DNA of 55,610 bases from Bacteroidota bacterium (GTDB taxonomy: Bacteria; Bacteroidota; Bacteroidia; UBA8524): NCBI GenBank assembly GCA_016124735.1, contig WGMZ01000022.1, positions 1 through 55,610 on the forward strand. The letters run 5' to 3'. The position numbers and the translations under genes were made by a program. Below are positions 45,784 to 53,147 of the stretch, piece by piece (the stretch's first letter is position 1; the number at the start of each line of letters is the position of its first letter). The notes under the pieces were generated by a model. That model was not told the origin of the DNA, searched no databases, and saw nothing but the letters and a program-made list of their open reading frames with translations.

Positions 45784-45940
45784 CTTTGTCCGCCGTAGCG
45801 GCGCCGAAGGTGGGTAGTTAAGGTCAAGGCTGTGGCTGCGATGGATCAGCTCAAAGGTACAAATTCCGTCCCTATGCTTTCATCCGAGTCTTCTTGCCTG
45901 TAGCCTGTTCCCAGTCCTATCCCCAGATGAATCGATGGAA
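45784..45940. other. Intergenic stretch between convergent terminators
   Basis: No gene seen. The left part has a GC-rich stretch with CCGC/GCGG pairing around 45790-45815. The rest is unremarkable. Confidence 0.5.
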
Positions 45941-45974
45941 GAAAAAAATGCCGCCAGACAAGTCCGACGGCATT
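45941..45974 (-). terminator. Intrinsic terminator of the DUF2202 gene
   Basis: On the minus strand AATGCCGTC (45966-45974) pairs with GGCGGCATT (45947-45955), one G-T pair, and is followed by a seven-T run. Confidence 0.9.
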
Positions 45975-46000
45975 CCACCTTAATAGATACCAGAACAAAT

Positions 46001-46639
46001 TTAATGTCCACCACCACAATTTTCTTTTTCATTTTCAATGATGCTCTTGTATTTCTCCGGAGAAACATACTGAGGCGTGTAGCTTCCTCCGCTGGTTTCA
46101 ATCTGGCTGCTGAATGCACGCATATGATTCCTTGACCCACAATTCAAATCACTGTACACGGTAATCAGGTCGGGATTGCTGGTGTGAGTGAGCAATTTGT
46201 CGATATCATTGATGTCCAGGTCTTCAATGGTTGCTCCGACAATCAAAGCATCCAATTCAGATTGATTGGTTTTAGATAGCAGTTGATTGTACAATACCTG
46301 TAGATTAGGGTTATTAAACACACCTCGCTCTGAAATGGCCGGATCGGTCAATCCATATTTGTGAATCAAATCAAGGGCTCTGTCCATGTGGGTTTGTTCG
46401 CTGTTGCTGATGTGATCAAATGTCATGTGCTTGTATTTTTCCCAGGCGTGCAAATAGATGTCGCGTGCCAATTTTTCTTCTTCTCGCAGGAAGAGCAGAT
46501 CAGATTTTTCCTGTTCTGTCAGGGTGAGGGTAGTGGCATTTTGTATCGGAGCAACATCAGACTTGCTACAGCCGGTGCAGGAGATAAAGCAGGTGGTCAT
46601 ACCGAAGATGAAACTGCTGATTAAAATGAAGTTTTTCAT
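46001..46639 (-). CDS. DUF2202 ferritin-like lipoprotein
   Basis: A 212-residue exported protein. The N-terminus is hydrophobic with a lipobox-like FISC (Cys21). The core matches DUF2202, a ferritin-like helical family, with FLREEEKLARDIYLHAWEKY and SNSEQTHMDRALDLIHKYG; the Glu and His residues could bind a di-metal centre. The C-terminus is NCGGGH. The family has no firmly known role that I can recall; metal or oxidative-stress work is inference. It is a single-gene unit with its own terminator and a CRP/FNR-like palindrome about 80 nt upstream. Confidence 0.85.
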   Translation of the reverse strand: MKNFILISSFIFGMTTCFISCTGCSKSDVAPIQNATTLTLTEQEKSDLLFLREEEKLARDIYLHAWEKYKHMTFDHISNSEQTHMDRALDLIHKYGLTDPAISERGVFNNPNLQVLYNQLLSKTNQSELDALIVGATIEDLDINDIDKLLTHTSNPDLITVYSDLNCGSRNHMRAFSSQIETSGGSYTPQYVSPEKYKSIIENEKENCGGGH

Positions 46640-46715
46640 GGTGTGGATGTTTAGATTTCAAGTGCATTCCTTTCGGAATCCACTACTAAGTTCGCCAGAT
46701 AACAGATGGATTAAA

Positions 46716-46729
46716 GTGATATAAATCAC
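46716..46729. promoter_or_regulatory. CRP/FNR-like palindrome upstream of the DUF2202 gene
   Basis: GTGATATAAATCAC has half-sites GTGA and TCAC separated by 6 nt, flanked by A on each side, which resembles the TGTGA-N6-TCACA pattern of CRP/FNR-family sites. It lies 77-90 nt before the DUF2202 start, a usual operator distance. Confidence 0.42.
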
Positions 46730-46886
46730 AATGGGCAATAAACTCTCGATGCTCAACCATTCGGGCGTCTTCTGGTCTTTGGTTTCAAACAAACGCTGAG
46801 TCACTTGGTGAGGGCACCAGGCGATATTCGCCTTTTCTCTGATATATAATTGGCTAATAAAGATTGAATAATTATCTGTATTCCTG

Positions 46887-47039
46887 GTAGCTGCACAATA
46901 CATTGCGCAGCTACCGGAGGTAATTTTCTGGCGTTTCCAAAGCATCTGAATCACTCGGCTCGGAATGCCTGAGTGACAGTAAATTTTATGAAGGCCCCTC
47001 AACATCAAACCATCTCAAGTACTCTTGTACCCAGTACTT
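46887..47039. repeat. Cluster of three hairpins in a gene-free region
   Basis: Within the gene-free gap 46640-47128 there are three stems: GGTAGCTGC/GCAGCTACC (46887-46916, perfect, 12-nt loop), TCACTCGGC/GCC-T-GAGTGA (46951-46976, one bulge) and AAGTACT/AGTACTT (47017-47039, perfect). None has a proper T-run except weakly the last. An open frame on the minus strand across this region does not look like a protein. Confidence 0.5.
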
Positions 47040-47059
47040 TTCTACTTTGTTTTCTGGCA

Positions 47060-47091
47060 TCTGGTGTCTGGATTCTGGTGTCTGGATTCTG
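47060..47091 (+). repeat. 14-bp tandem repeat
   Basis: TCTGGTGTCTGGAT is present in two perfect tandem copies plus four bases of a third, directly upstream of the arginine operon promoter. Further TCTGG words occur just to the left. Confidence 0.8.
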
Positions 47092-47128
47092 TCATCTCTT
47101 AAAACTTAACACGTAAAACTTAAAACCC

Positions 47129-47158
47129 TTTGCGTATTTCCAATTTCTATTACATTTG
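47129..47158 (+). promoter_or_regulatory. Promoter of the arginine operon leader
   Basis: TTTG (47129-47132) is 18 nt before TACATTTG (47151-47158), a strong Bacteroidota-type promoter. Transcription should begin about 47163-47166. Confidence 0.78.
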
Positions 47159-47164
47159 CATCCG

Positions 47165-47257
47165 CAAAATGACAACGATTCTTCTGAACTTAAGATCACC
47201 TAGACGTCAGCCAAATACGGCAGGCTAGAGGTGTGTTCAGAGCATATAACATACTTG
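47165..47257 (+). ncRNA. Structured leader RNA upstream of the arginine operon
   Basis: The first 90 or so nt of the transcript fold as nested stems: P1 TCTGAAC/GTTCAGA (47183-47189 with 47235-47241), inside it CACCT/AGGTG (47197-47201 with 47229-47233), then a CTAG pairing and a small GCC/GGC hairpin. Directly behind it is an intrinsic terminator. The order promoter, structured domain, terminator, operon is that of a riboswitch or other attenuator; a free-standing small RNA is the alternative. I cannot match it to a class I know. Confidence 0.55.
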
Positions 47258-47285
47258 AAGGCTTGCCACTTGGCAGGCCTTTTTT
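47258..47285 (+). terminator. Intrinsic terminator inside the arginine operon leader
   Basis: AAGGCTTGCC (47258-47267) pairs with GGCAGGCCTT (47272-47281) over the loop ACTT, followed by a six-T run (47280-47285). It lies 15 nt before a small ORF and 126 nt before the first enzyme gene, so transcripts reaching the operon must escape it. Confidence 0.88.
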
Positions 47286-47299
47286 ATTTAATAACAAAA

Positions 47300-47398
47300 A
47301 TGAACACTACGCTTTATACGAATGTCCGAACTCCGCGTCTGGGAAGACGCCATTTCGAATCCATCCAATCGATAGCCGACATGTTAAACTACACCTAG
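47300..47398 (+). CDS. Putative arginine leader peptide (32 residues)
   Basis: ATG at 47300 to TAG at 47396-47398. The peptide contains VRTPRLGRRH: four arginines within eight residues, encoded by four different codons (CGA, CGT, AGA, CGC). The Arg codons overlap a perfect hairpin GCGTCT-GGGA-AGACGC (47335-47350). The stop codon is followed by GC and a six-T run (47400-47405), then the first enzyme gene 12 nt on. Arg enrichment just upstream of an arginine operon is the hallmark of ribosome-mediated control. The C-terminal half (HFESIQSIADML) looks protein-like too, so a functional micro-protein is possible. Confidence 0.6.
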   Translation: MNTTLYTNVRTPRLGRRHFESIQSIADMLNYT

Positions 47399-47410
47399 CT
47401 TTTTTAGTCA

Positions 47411-48082
47411 TTGAAAAATAAATTCGTCATTAAGGTAGCGGAAGAGAAACACCTTCCCTACGCACAAACCATCGTCGATGAGATGGAGACGTCCGCCAAA
47501 ATGCGTGGAACCGGAATCGCGAAACGCAGTCCGGAATTCATCGAGAAAAAAATGATGGAAGGCAAAGCCGTCATCGCTTTGACCACTTCAGGGGAATGGG
47601 CCGGATTCTGCTACATCGAATCCTGGAGTCATGGCCAGTTTGTTGCCAACTCCGGCCTTATCGTCAATCCGCAATTCAGAAAAAGCGGACTGGCCAAAGA
47701 AATTAAAGAGCGCATCTTTCAACTTTCGCGCAACCGCTATCCTAAGGCTAAAATATTCGGACTCACCACAGGTCTCGCCGTGATGAAGATCAATTCCGAT
47801 CTCGGCTATGAGCCAGTGACCTATCAGGAGCTCACCACCGATGAAGAATTTTGGAGTGGCTGCAAGAGTTGTATCAACTACGATATCCTGATGGCGAAGG
47901 AGCGGAAGAACTGCATGTGCACAGCCATGCTCTATGATCCGGAAGAAAGTGTGATGAAAAAACTCAAAGGTCGCCGACTGGATTTCTCAAAGAACTCTAA
48001 ACTCTACGAACGCTATATGCGCATCAAGAAAAGCCGCTTGATACGCCTCTTTGTTAAACCTCAAAATCCTGTCATTAAGTAA
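47411..48082 (+). CDS. GNAT acyltransferase, probable N-acylglutamate synthase, with CxxC/CxC motif
   Basis: A 223-residue GNAT-fold protein as first enzyme of the arginine operon, where it should acylate glutamate (acetyl or, more likely here, succinyl). It has an acyl-CoA pyrophosphate loop near QFRKSGLAKEI. Residues 151-170 carry CKSC and NCMC (Cys151, 154, 168, 170), a likely metal-binding set outside the usual GNAT core. The start is TTG at 47411; an in-frame stop lies two codons upstream and the next ATG would remove 24 conserved-looking residues. Placement before argG matches the gene order I recall in Bacteroides, where canonical argA or argJ is absent. Confidence 0.8.
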   Translation: MKNKFVIKVAEEKHLPYAQTIVDEMETSAKMRGTGIAKRSPEFIEKKMMEGKAVIALTTSGEWAGFCYIESWSHGQFVANSGLIVNPQFRKSGLAKEIKERIFQLSRNRYPKAKIFGLTTGLAVMKINSDLGYEPVTYQELTTDEEFWSGCKSCINYDILMAKERKNCMCTAMLYDPEESVMKKLKGRRLDFSKNSKLYERYMRIKKSRLIRLFVKPQNPVIK

Positions 48083-48083
48083 G

Positions 48084-49295
48084 ATGAAAAAAGTATTGTT
48101 AGCCTACAGCGGCGGACTTGATACCAGCTATTGTGCGGTTCATTTGTCCAAAGAACTCGGATACGAGGTACATGCCGTGACCATCAATACAGGTGGGTTT
48201 ACTTCCGTTGAATTGGATGCGATTCAAAAGCGTGCTTTGGATGCGGGTGTGGCCTCCTTTGAAGCTCTGGAGGAAACGGAACGTTATTACGATAAAGTTG
48301 TTCGTTACCTGCTTTTTGGTAATGTACTGAAGAACGATACCTATCCATTATCGGTCAGTGCAGAGCGCATCGCCCAAGCTTCTGCTCTTGCCGCATATGC
48401 ACGTAAAATCAATGCGGATGCGGTAGCACATGGAAGTACAGGTGCAGGGAATGATCAGATTCGTTTCGATATGATCTTGCAAAACCTCCTGCCCGGGATC
48501 GAAATCATTACTCCCATTCGAGACCAGAAGCTGAGTCGCGAAGAGGAGATTGCTTATTTGGCCGCTCATGGTTTCGATTTCAATCCCGAGAAGGCTGCCT
48601 ATAGCATCAACCAGGGATTATGGGGCACTTCGGTGGGAGGAAGGGAAACCTTGAACTCCATGGGGGCTCTGCCGGAATCCGCCTGGCCGATTCAAGCAAC
48701 TGAAAAGGGCGAGAAAAGCATTGAGATTGAATTTGAACAGGGCGCACCGGTGAAACTGAATGGTAAAAGTTCCGGACACCCGGTTGAGCTTATCCGCGCA
48801 CTCCACGAACTAGCGGCACCATATGGAATAGGAAGAGATATTCATGTGGGCGATACTATTTTGGGCATCAAAGGCCGCGTGGGTTTTGAAGCGGCGGTTC
48901 CGATGATTCTGATAAAAGCACATCATCTGCTGGAAAAACATGTACTCACCCGAAGCCAGCTGAATTGGAAAGATCAAATAGCGCAATTCTATGGCAATAA
49001 TCTGCACGAAGGTCTGTTCCTCGATCCGGTGATGCGCAACATGGAAGCTTTTCTGCGCGACAGCCAGAAAATGGTTTCCGGCAAAGTGCGGGTAAAGCTG
49101 TTTCCGTACCGTTTTGAACTGGAGGGAATCGAATCGCCACACGACCTGATGTCGTCCAAATTCGGTACCTACGGGGAAATGAACAAAGCCTGGTCGGGAG
49201 AGGATGTTAAAGGCTTCATCCGGATTTACGGAAACCAAAACAGCATGTATTATCAAATTAATCAGGAGGAGAACCCTTACCATGAATACAATTAA
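48084..49295 (+). CDS. argG: Argininosuccinate synthase
   Basis: Joins citrulline and aspartate using ATP. The 403-residue product starts KKVLLAYSGGLDTSYC with the PP-loop SGGLDTS and has the HGSTGAGNDQIRFD substrate motif. The ATG at 48084 follows the previous stop by 1 nt; the frame open from 48051 lies inside the acyltransferase gene. Overlaps argC by 14 nt. Confidence 0.96.
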   Translation: MKKVLLAYSGGLDTSYCAVHLSKELGYEVHAVTINTGGFTSVELDAIQKRALDAGVASFEALEETERYYDKVVRYLLFGNVLKNDTYPLSVSAERIAQASALAAYARKINADAVAHGSTGAGNDQIRFDMILQNLLPGIEIITPIRDQKLSREEEIAYLAAHGFDFNPEKAAYSINQGLWGTSVGGRETLNSMGALPESAWPIQATEKGEKSIEIEFEQGAPVKLNGKSSGHPVELIRALHELAAPYGIGRDIHVGDTILGIKGRVGFEAAVPMILIKAHHLLEKHVLTRSQLNWKDQIAQFYGNNLHEGLFLDPVMRNMEAFLRDSQKMVSGKVRVKLFPYRFELEGIESPHDLMSSKFGTYGEMNKAWSGEDVKGFIRIYGNQNSMYYQINQEENPYHEYN

Positions 49296-50262
49296 AGTTG
49301 GAATAATCGGGGCAGCTGGATATACCGGTGGAGAATTGATGCGTTTATTGATTTCTCATCCTAATGTTGACATTGCCTTCGCGTACAGCAAAAGTTCTGC
49401 AGGCAAGAAATGGTATGAAGTGCATCACGACCTGCTTGGACTTACTGATCGGGGCTTTACCGTGGGGTTCTCTCAGGATATCGACGTCTTGTTTTTATGT
49501 TCCGGTCATGGAGAAAGTCGCCGTTTTCTGGAAAATAATCCACTCAATCCATCCATCCGCATCATCGATCTGAGCACAGACTTTCGTCACCGGGAGGACG
49601 CAGATTTTCAGAACAGGACTTTTATTTACGGACTTCCTGAACTCAACCGGGACAAAATTGCCAACGCAAGAAACATCGCCAATCCGGGCTGTTTTGCTAC
49701 GGCTATTCAACTGGCATTGTTGCCCCTGGCAAATGCAAAGATGGATTTGTCAGCTGTCCATGTGAATGCGACGACTGGCTCAACGGGCGCCGGACAAAAA
49801 CCCACAGAGACAACACATTTCAGCTGGAGAGACAATAATCTGTCCATCTACAAAGCCTTCACGCATCAGCATTTGCAGGAGATTGAGGAGAGTGTAAAAA
49901 GTCTGAACCCTGATTTTCCGTCCATCTCCTTTGTTCCGCAACGGGGAAATTTCAGCCGGGGAATATTGGCGGCAGCCATGGTAGAAACAGAGAAATCCAT
50001 CGAAGAGATAAACGCGCTGTTTACCGAATATTATAAAGGGCATCCATTTACACAGGTTGCACCTTTTGAGGTGGCACTGAAACAGGTAGTGAATACCAAT
50101 TTCTGTTACCTCGGAATTCAAAAAGAAGGCAATCAGCTTTTGATTGTTTCCGTGATTGATAACCTGCTGAAAGGCGCTTCCGGACAAGCCGTTCAAAACA
50201 TGAATCTCATGTTTGGCTTACCGGAAACGGCCGGACTTCAGCTCAAAGCCTCCGCATTCTGA
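49282..50262 (+). CDS. argC: N-acyl-gamma-glutamyl-phosphate reductase
   Basis: NADPH-dependent reduction of the acylglutamyl phosphate to the semialdehyde. The 326-residue product has GIIGAAGYTGGELMRLL for NADP binding and the catalytic Cys in NPGCFATAIQLALLPL. A strong Shine-Dalgarno-like AGGAGGAG at 49264-49271 lies before the ATG at 49282, which is rare in this window and fixes the start inside the argG tail. Confidence 0.96.
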   Translation: MNTIKVGIIGAAGYTGGELMRLLISHPNVDIAFAYSKSSAGKKWYEVHHDLLGLTDRGFTVGFSQDIDVLFLCSGHGESRRFLENNPLNPSIRIIDLSTDFRHREDADFQNRTFIYGLPELNRDKIANARNIANPGCFATAIQLALLPLANAKMDLSAVHVNATTGSTGAGQKPTETTHFSWRDNNLSIYKAFTHQHLQEIEESVKSLNPDFPSISFVPQRGNFSRGILAAAMVETEKSIEEINALFTEYYKGHPFTQVAPFEVALKQVVNTNFCYLGIQKEGNQLLIVSVIDNLLKGASGQAVQNMNLMFGLPETAGLQLKASAF

Positions 50263-51401
50263 TGAAATTATTTGATGTATATCCGTTGTATAATATCACC
50301 CCTGTAAAGGCGAAAGGTTCCCGCTTATGGGATAAAAACGGAGAAGAATACCTCGACCTTTACGGAGGGCATGCGGTTATTTCCGTGGGGCATTCTCATC
50401 CGCATTATGTGAAAAGATTGGAGGAGCAATTGGAGCAAATTGCATTTTACAGCAATGCCGTGAAAATTCCCCAGCAAGAGGAATTGGCAGCTTTGCTCGG
50501 TGCTATTTCTGGCTATACGGACTATCAGCTCTTCCTTTCCAACTCAGGAGCGGAAGCCAATGAGAATGCCTTGAAAATGGCCTCTTTTCATACCGGAAGA
50601 AAAAAGCTCATTGTGATGAAGGGCTCCTTCCATGGGCGTACTTCACTAGCCGTTGCGGCTACCGATAACCCATCGATTGTGGCCTCGATGAATGCGGTCG
50701 ATTTTATCGAATTCATTCCGCTCAATGACCTGGAAGCACTGGAGAATGCTATGAACGAAGAAGTGGCAGCTGTGATGATCGAAGGTATCCAGGGAGTAGC
50801 GGGTATTTATACGCCAACAGCCGAATACCTGCGGTTGGTTCGTCGCTTGTGTGATGCCAATGGAGCCGTGATGATTTTAGATGAGGTCCAATCAGGATAT
50901 GGTCGCAGCGGTGCATTTTTCGCGCATCAATTGAGCGGGGTAAAACCAGACATCATCTCCATTGCTAAGGGAATGGGGAATGGGTTCCCGGTGGCAGGCA
51001 CACTATTGTCTCCAAAATTTCAGGCTAAACATGGTTTGCTGGGAACAACTTTCGGAGGGAACTATCTGGCTTGTGCTGCGGCATTGGCCGTTCTGGAAAT
51101 CATCCGGGAAGAGAAACTGGTGGAACGTGCAAAAATCCTGGGAGAGAAATTGATACCTGAACTCAAAGCCATTCCGGGAGTCGAAGAAGTGCGGGGTACC
51201 GGATTGATGCTTGGAATTCAGACACCTTACCCTGCCGCACAAATACGGAAGATGCTATTAAGCGATTCAAAAATATTTACCGGCTCCGCATCCCAGCCCA
51301 ATACCGTTCGCCTGTTGCCTGCACTGAATGTTCAGGAAAACGAATTGCAGCAATTTGTGGATGGATTGAAAAAGGCATTGAATAAGGAGGTCCGGGCATG
51401 A
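50262..51401 (+). CDS. argD: N-acylornithine aminotransferase
   Basis: PLP enzyme making N-acylornithine from the semialdehyde and glutamate. The 379-residue product has the aspartate motif MILDEVQSGYGRSG and the PLP lysine in SIAKGMGNGFPVAG. It shares one base with argC (TGATG) and overlaps the transcarbamylase gene by 4 nt. In this operon its product is probably N-succinylornithine. Confidence 0.95.
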   Translation: MKLFDVYPLYNITPVKAKGSRLWDKNGEEYLDLYGGHAVISVGHSHPHYVKRLEEQLEQIAFYSNAVKIPQQEELAALLGAISGYTDYQLFLSNSGAEANENALKMASFHTGRKKLIVMKGSFHGRTSLAVAATDNPSIVASMNAVDFIEFIPLNDLEALENAMNEEVAAVMIEGIQGVAGIYTPTAEYLRLVRRLCDANGAVMILDEVQSGYGRSGAFFAHQLSGVKPDIISIAKGMGNGFPVAGTLLSPKFQAKHGLLGTTFGGNYLACAAALAVLEIIREEKLVERAKILGEKLIPELKAIPGVEEVRGTGLMLGIQTPYPAAQIRKMLLSDSKIFTGSASQPNTVRLLPALNVQENELQQFVDGLKKALNKEVRA

Positions 51402-52375
51402 AGCAGTTCTTAAGTGTGGCGGATGTTTCGTCAATTCCTCAATTGGTGGAGGAAGCCCTGGAGATGAAAAACGGACATGTGCAGTTCAACGAATTCGGAC
51501 AAGGCCTCAAGCTGGGAATGGTCTTTCTGAATCCGAGTTTGCGTACCCGCTTAAGTACGGAGATGGCAGCCAAAAATTTAGGGATGGAGGTTCAGGTACT
51601 CAATATGGGCTCCGATACCTGGGGACTGGAATTCGGCGAAGGGGCTGTGATGAATCAGGATAAACCGGAACATGTAAAAGAAGCGGCCGGAGTAATCGGT
51701 CGTTACTTTGACATCGTTGGGCTGCGCAGCTTCCCCGGATTGATGAGCAAAGTAGAAGATGATGCGGAAACGGTATTTCGCTCTTTTGGCAAATACGTGG
51801 ACAAGCCTTTACTGAGCATGGAAAGTGCCACACGGCATCCGTTGCAAAGTCTGGCGGATCTCATTACGATTGCCGAACACAGCAAAAAGAAACGACCAAA
51901 GATTGCTTTGACCTGGGCACCCCATGTGAAGGCATTGCCGCAGGCGGTTCCGCATTCTTTTGCAGAATGGATGCTCGCTACCGGGCATGAATTGCATATT
52001 GCTCATCCGGCAGGCCTGGAACTGGACCCTTCCTTTACCGATGGCGCTTTTATCACCCATAATCAACAGGAGGCATTGGAGGATGCCGACTTCATCTACG
52101 TGAAAAACTGGTCGATGCGCGAACCTTATGGGAAAACATATAATGGAGGTGGAGAATGGATGTTGCGGGAAGACAGTCTGAAAGGAGCTTCCGAGGCGAA
52201 AATTATGCATTGCCTGCCGGTACGCCGGAATATTGAGTTGAGTGATGAACTTCTGGACTCGCCTCGTTCCATGGTATTGAACCAGGCGGAAAACCGGCTT
52301 TGGTCGGCACAGGTGGTTTTGAAAAAGATGATTGAATCAATCCATGAAAAACGGAAAGAAACTGTGGGTCATTAA
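51398..52375 (+). CDS. argF': N-succinylornithine carbamoyltransferase (ArgF')
   Basis: Transfers the carbamoyl group to an N-acylated ornithine, giving N-acylcitrulline. The 325-residue product has the carbamoyl phosphate motif FLNPSLRTRLSTE, ATRHPLQSLADL, and HCLPVRRNIELSDE. Residue 90 is Pro (in NQDKPEH). From memory the succinyl-specific Bacteroides fragilis enzyme has Pro90 here, and the acetyl-specific Xanthomonas enzyme has Glu in the matching place, so succinylornithine is the likelier substrate. It is not a classical ornithine transcarbamylase. Confidence 0.88.
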   Translation: MKQFLSVADVSSIPQLVEEALEMKNGHVQFNEFGQGLKLGMVFLNPSLRTRLSTEMAAKNLGMEVQVLNMGSDTWGLEFGEGAVMNQDKPEHVKEAAGVIGRYFDIVGLRSFPGLMSKVEDDAETVFRSFGKYVDKPLLSMESATRHPLQSLADLITIAEHSKKKRPKIALTWAPHVKALPQAVPHSFAEWMLATGHELHIAHPAGLELDPSFTDGAFITHNQQEALEDADFIYVKNWSMREPYGKTYNGGGEWMLREDSLKGASEAKIMHCLPVRRNIELSDELLDSPRSMVLNQAENRLWSAQVVLKKMIESIHEKRKETVGH

Positions 52376-53147
52376 GATTGGCGGCAAAGTGCTCGACCAG
52401 GAACAGGCGCTGAAGGCCGTATTGAAGGAACTGACAGGCATTCAGGAACCCCTTATTCTGGTGCATGGTGGAGGCAAACGTGCCACTGAATTGGCTGAGG
52501 CACTGAATGTGCCACAACGCATGGTGGACGGCCGTCGCATCACCGACAGCGAAACGCTCAATATCGCTTTGATGGCCTATGCGGGCGAGTTGAATAAAAA
52601 AGTAGTGGCTCGTCTTCAGTCAAATGGTTGCAACGCCATTGGCCTGACCGGAGCAGACGGAAATGTGCTCAAAGCAGATAAACGTTCTCCCGAACCTGTT
52701 GAATTTGGCTGGGTGGGCGACCCGAAAAAGGAATACCTCGACAGTTCCTTCCTTGAGCTCATATTAGAGAAGAAGATGATACCGGTGTTTTGCGCCTTAA
52801 CCCATGATGGAGATGGACATATGCTCAATACCAACGCCGATACAATGGCTTCTGTTATTGCTTCTGGTATGGCGGAAAAATATGAAGTCAATCTGGTGTA
52901 CCTCTTTGAAAAGAAAGGGGTGATGAAAGATGTGGAAGAGGAGGATAGTTTAATTCCCCTCGTTCATCTTAATGATATTTCCAGTCTTCAGGAACAAGGG
53001 ATTATTAACGCAGGAATGTTGCCCAAATTGAAGAATGCGGCCGAGGCCGTTGAAGCCGGCGTGTCGCTTGTTCTTATTGGCTCGGCATCAAATCTTCAGG
53101 ATATCCTAAACGAAAAACCACAATCAGCCACCTATGTTGTCGCCTGA
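52344..53147 (+). CDS. argB: N-acylglutamate kinase
   Basis: Phosphorylates N-acylglutamate. The 267-residue amino-acid-kinase-fold protein has WVIKIGGKVL, the LVHGGGKRATEL loop and NINADTMAS-like TNADTMASVIASGMAE. Start at ATG 52344; a TTG four codons upstream is less likely. It overlaps argF' by 32 nt and the deacylase gene by 14 nt. Confidence 0.94.
   Translation: MKNGKKLWVIKIGGKVLDQEQALKAVLKELTGIQEPLILVHGGGKRATELAEALNVPQRMVDGRRITDSETLNIALMAYAGELNKKVVARLQSNGCNAIGLTGADGNVLKADKRSPEPVEFGWVGDPKKEYLDSSFLELILEKKMIPVFCALTHDGDGHMLNTNADTMASVIASGMAEKYEVNLVYLFEKKGVMKDVEEEDSLIPLVHLNDISSLQEQGIINAGMLPKLKNAAEAVEAGVSLVLIGSASNLQDILNEKPQSATYVVA

Noticed and set aside
46658-47008. A 116-codon open frame on the minus strand between the DUF2202 gene and the arginine operon
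   Set aside because: Composition is not protein-like, it crosses two strong hairpins and has no recognised motif or promoter.
47165-47289. The arginine leader as a TPP, cobalamin, SAM, preQ1, glycine or T-box element
   Set aside because: I compared it with the core motifs I remember for these classes and none fits; GCCACTTGGC resembles a cobalamin word but is part of the terminator stem.
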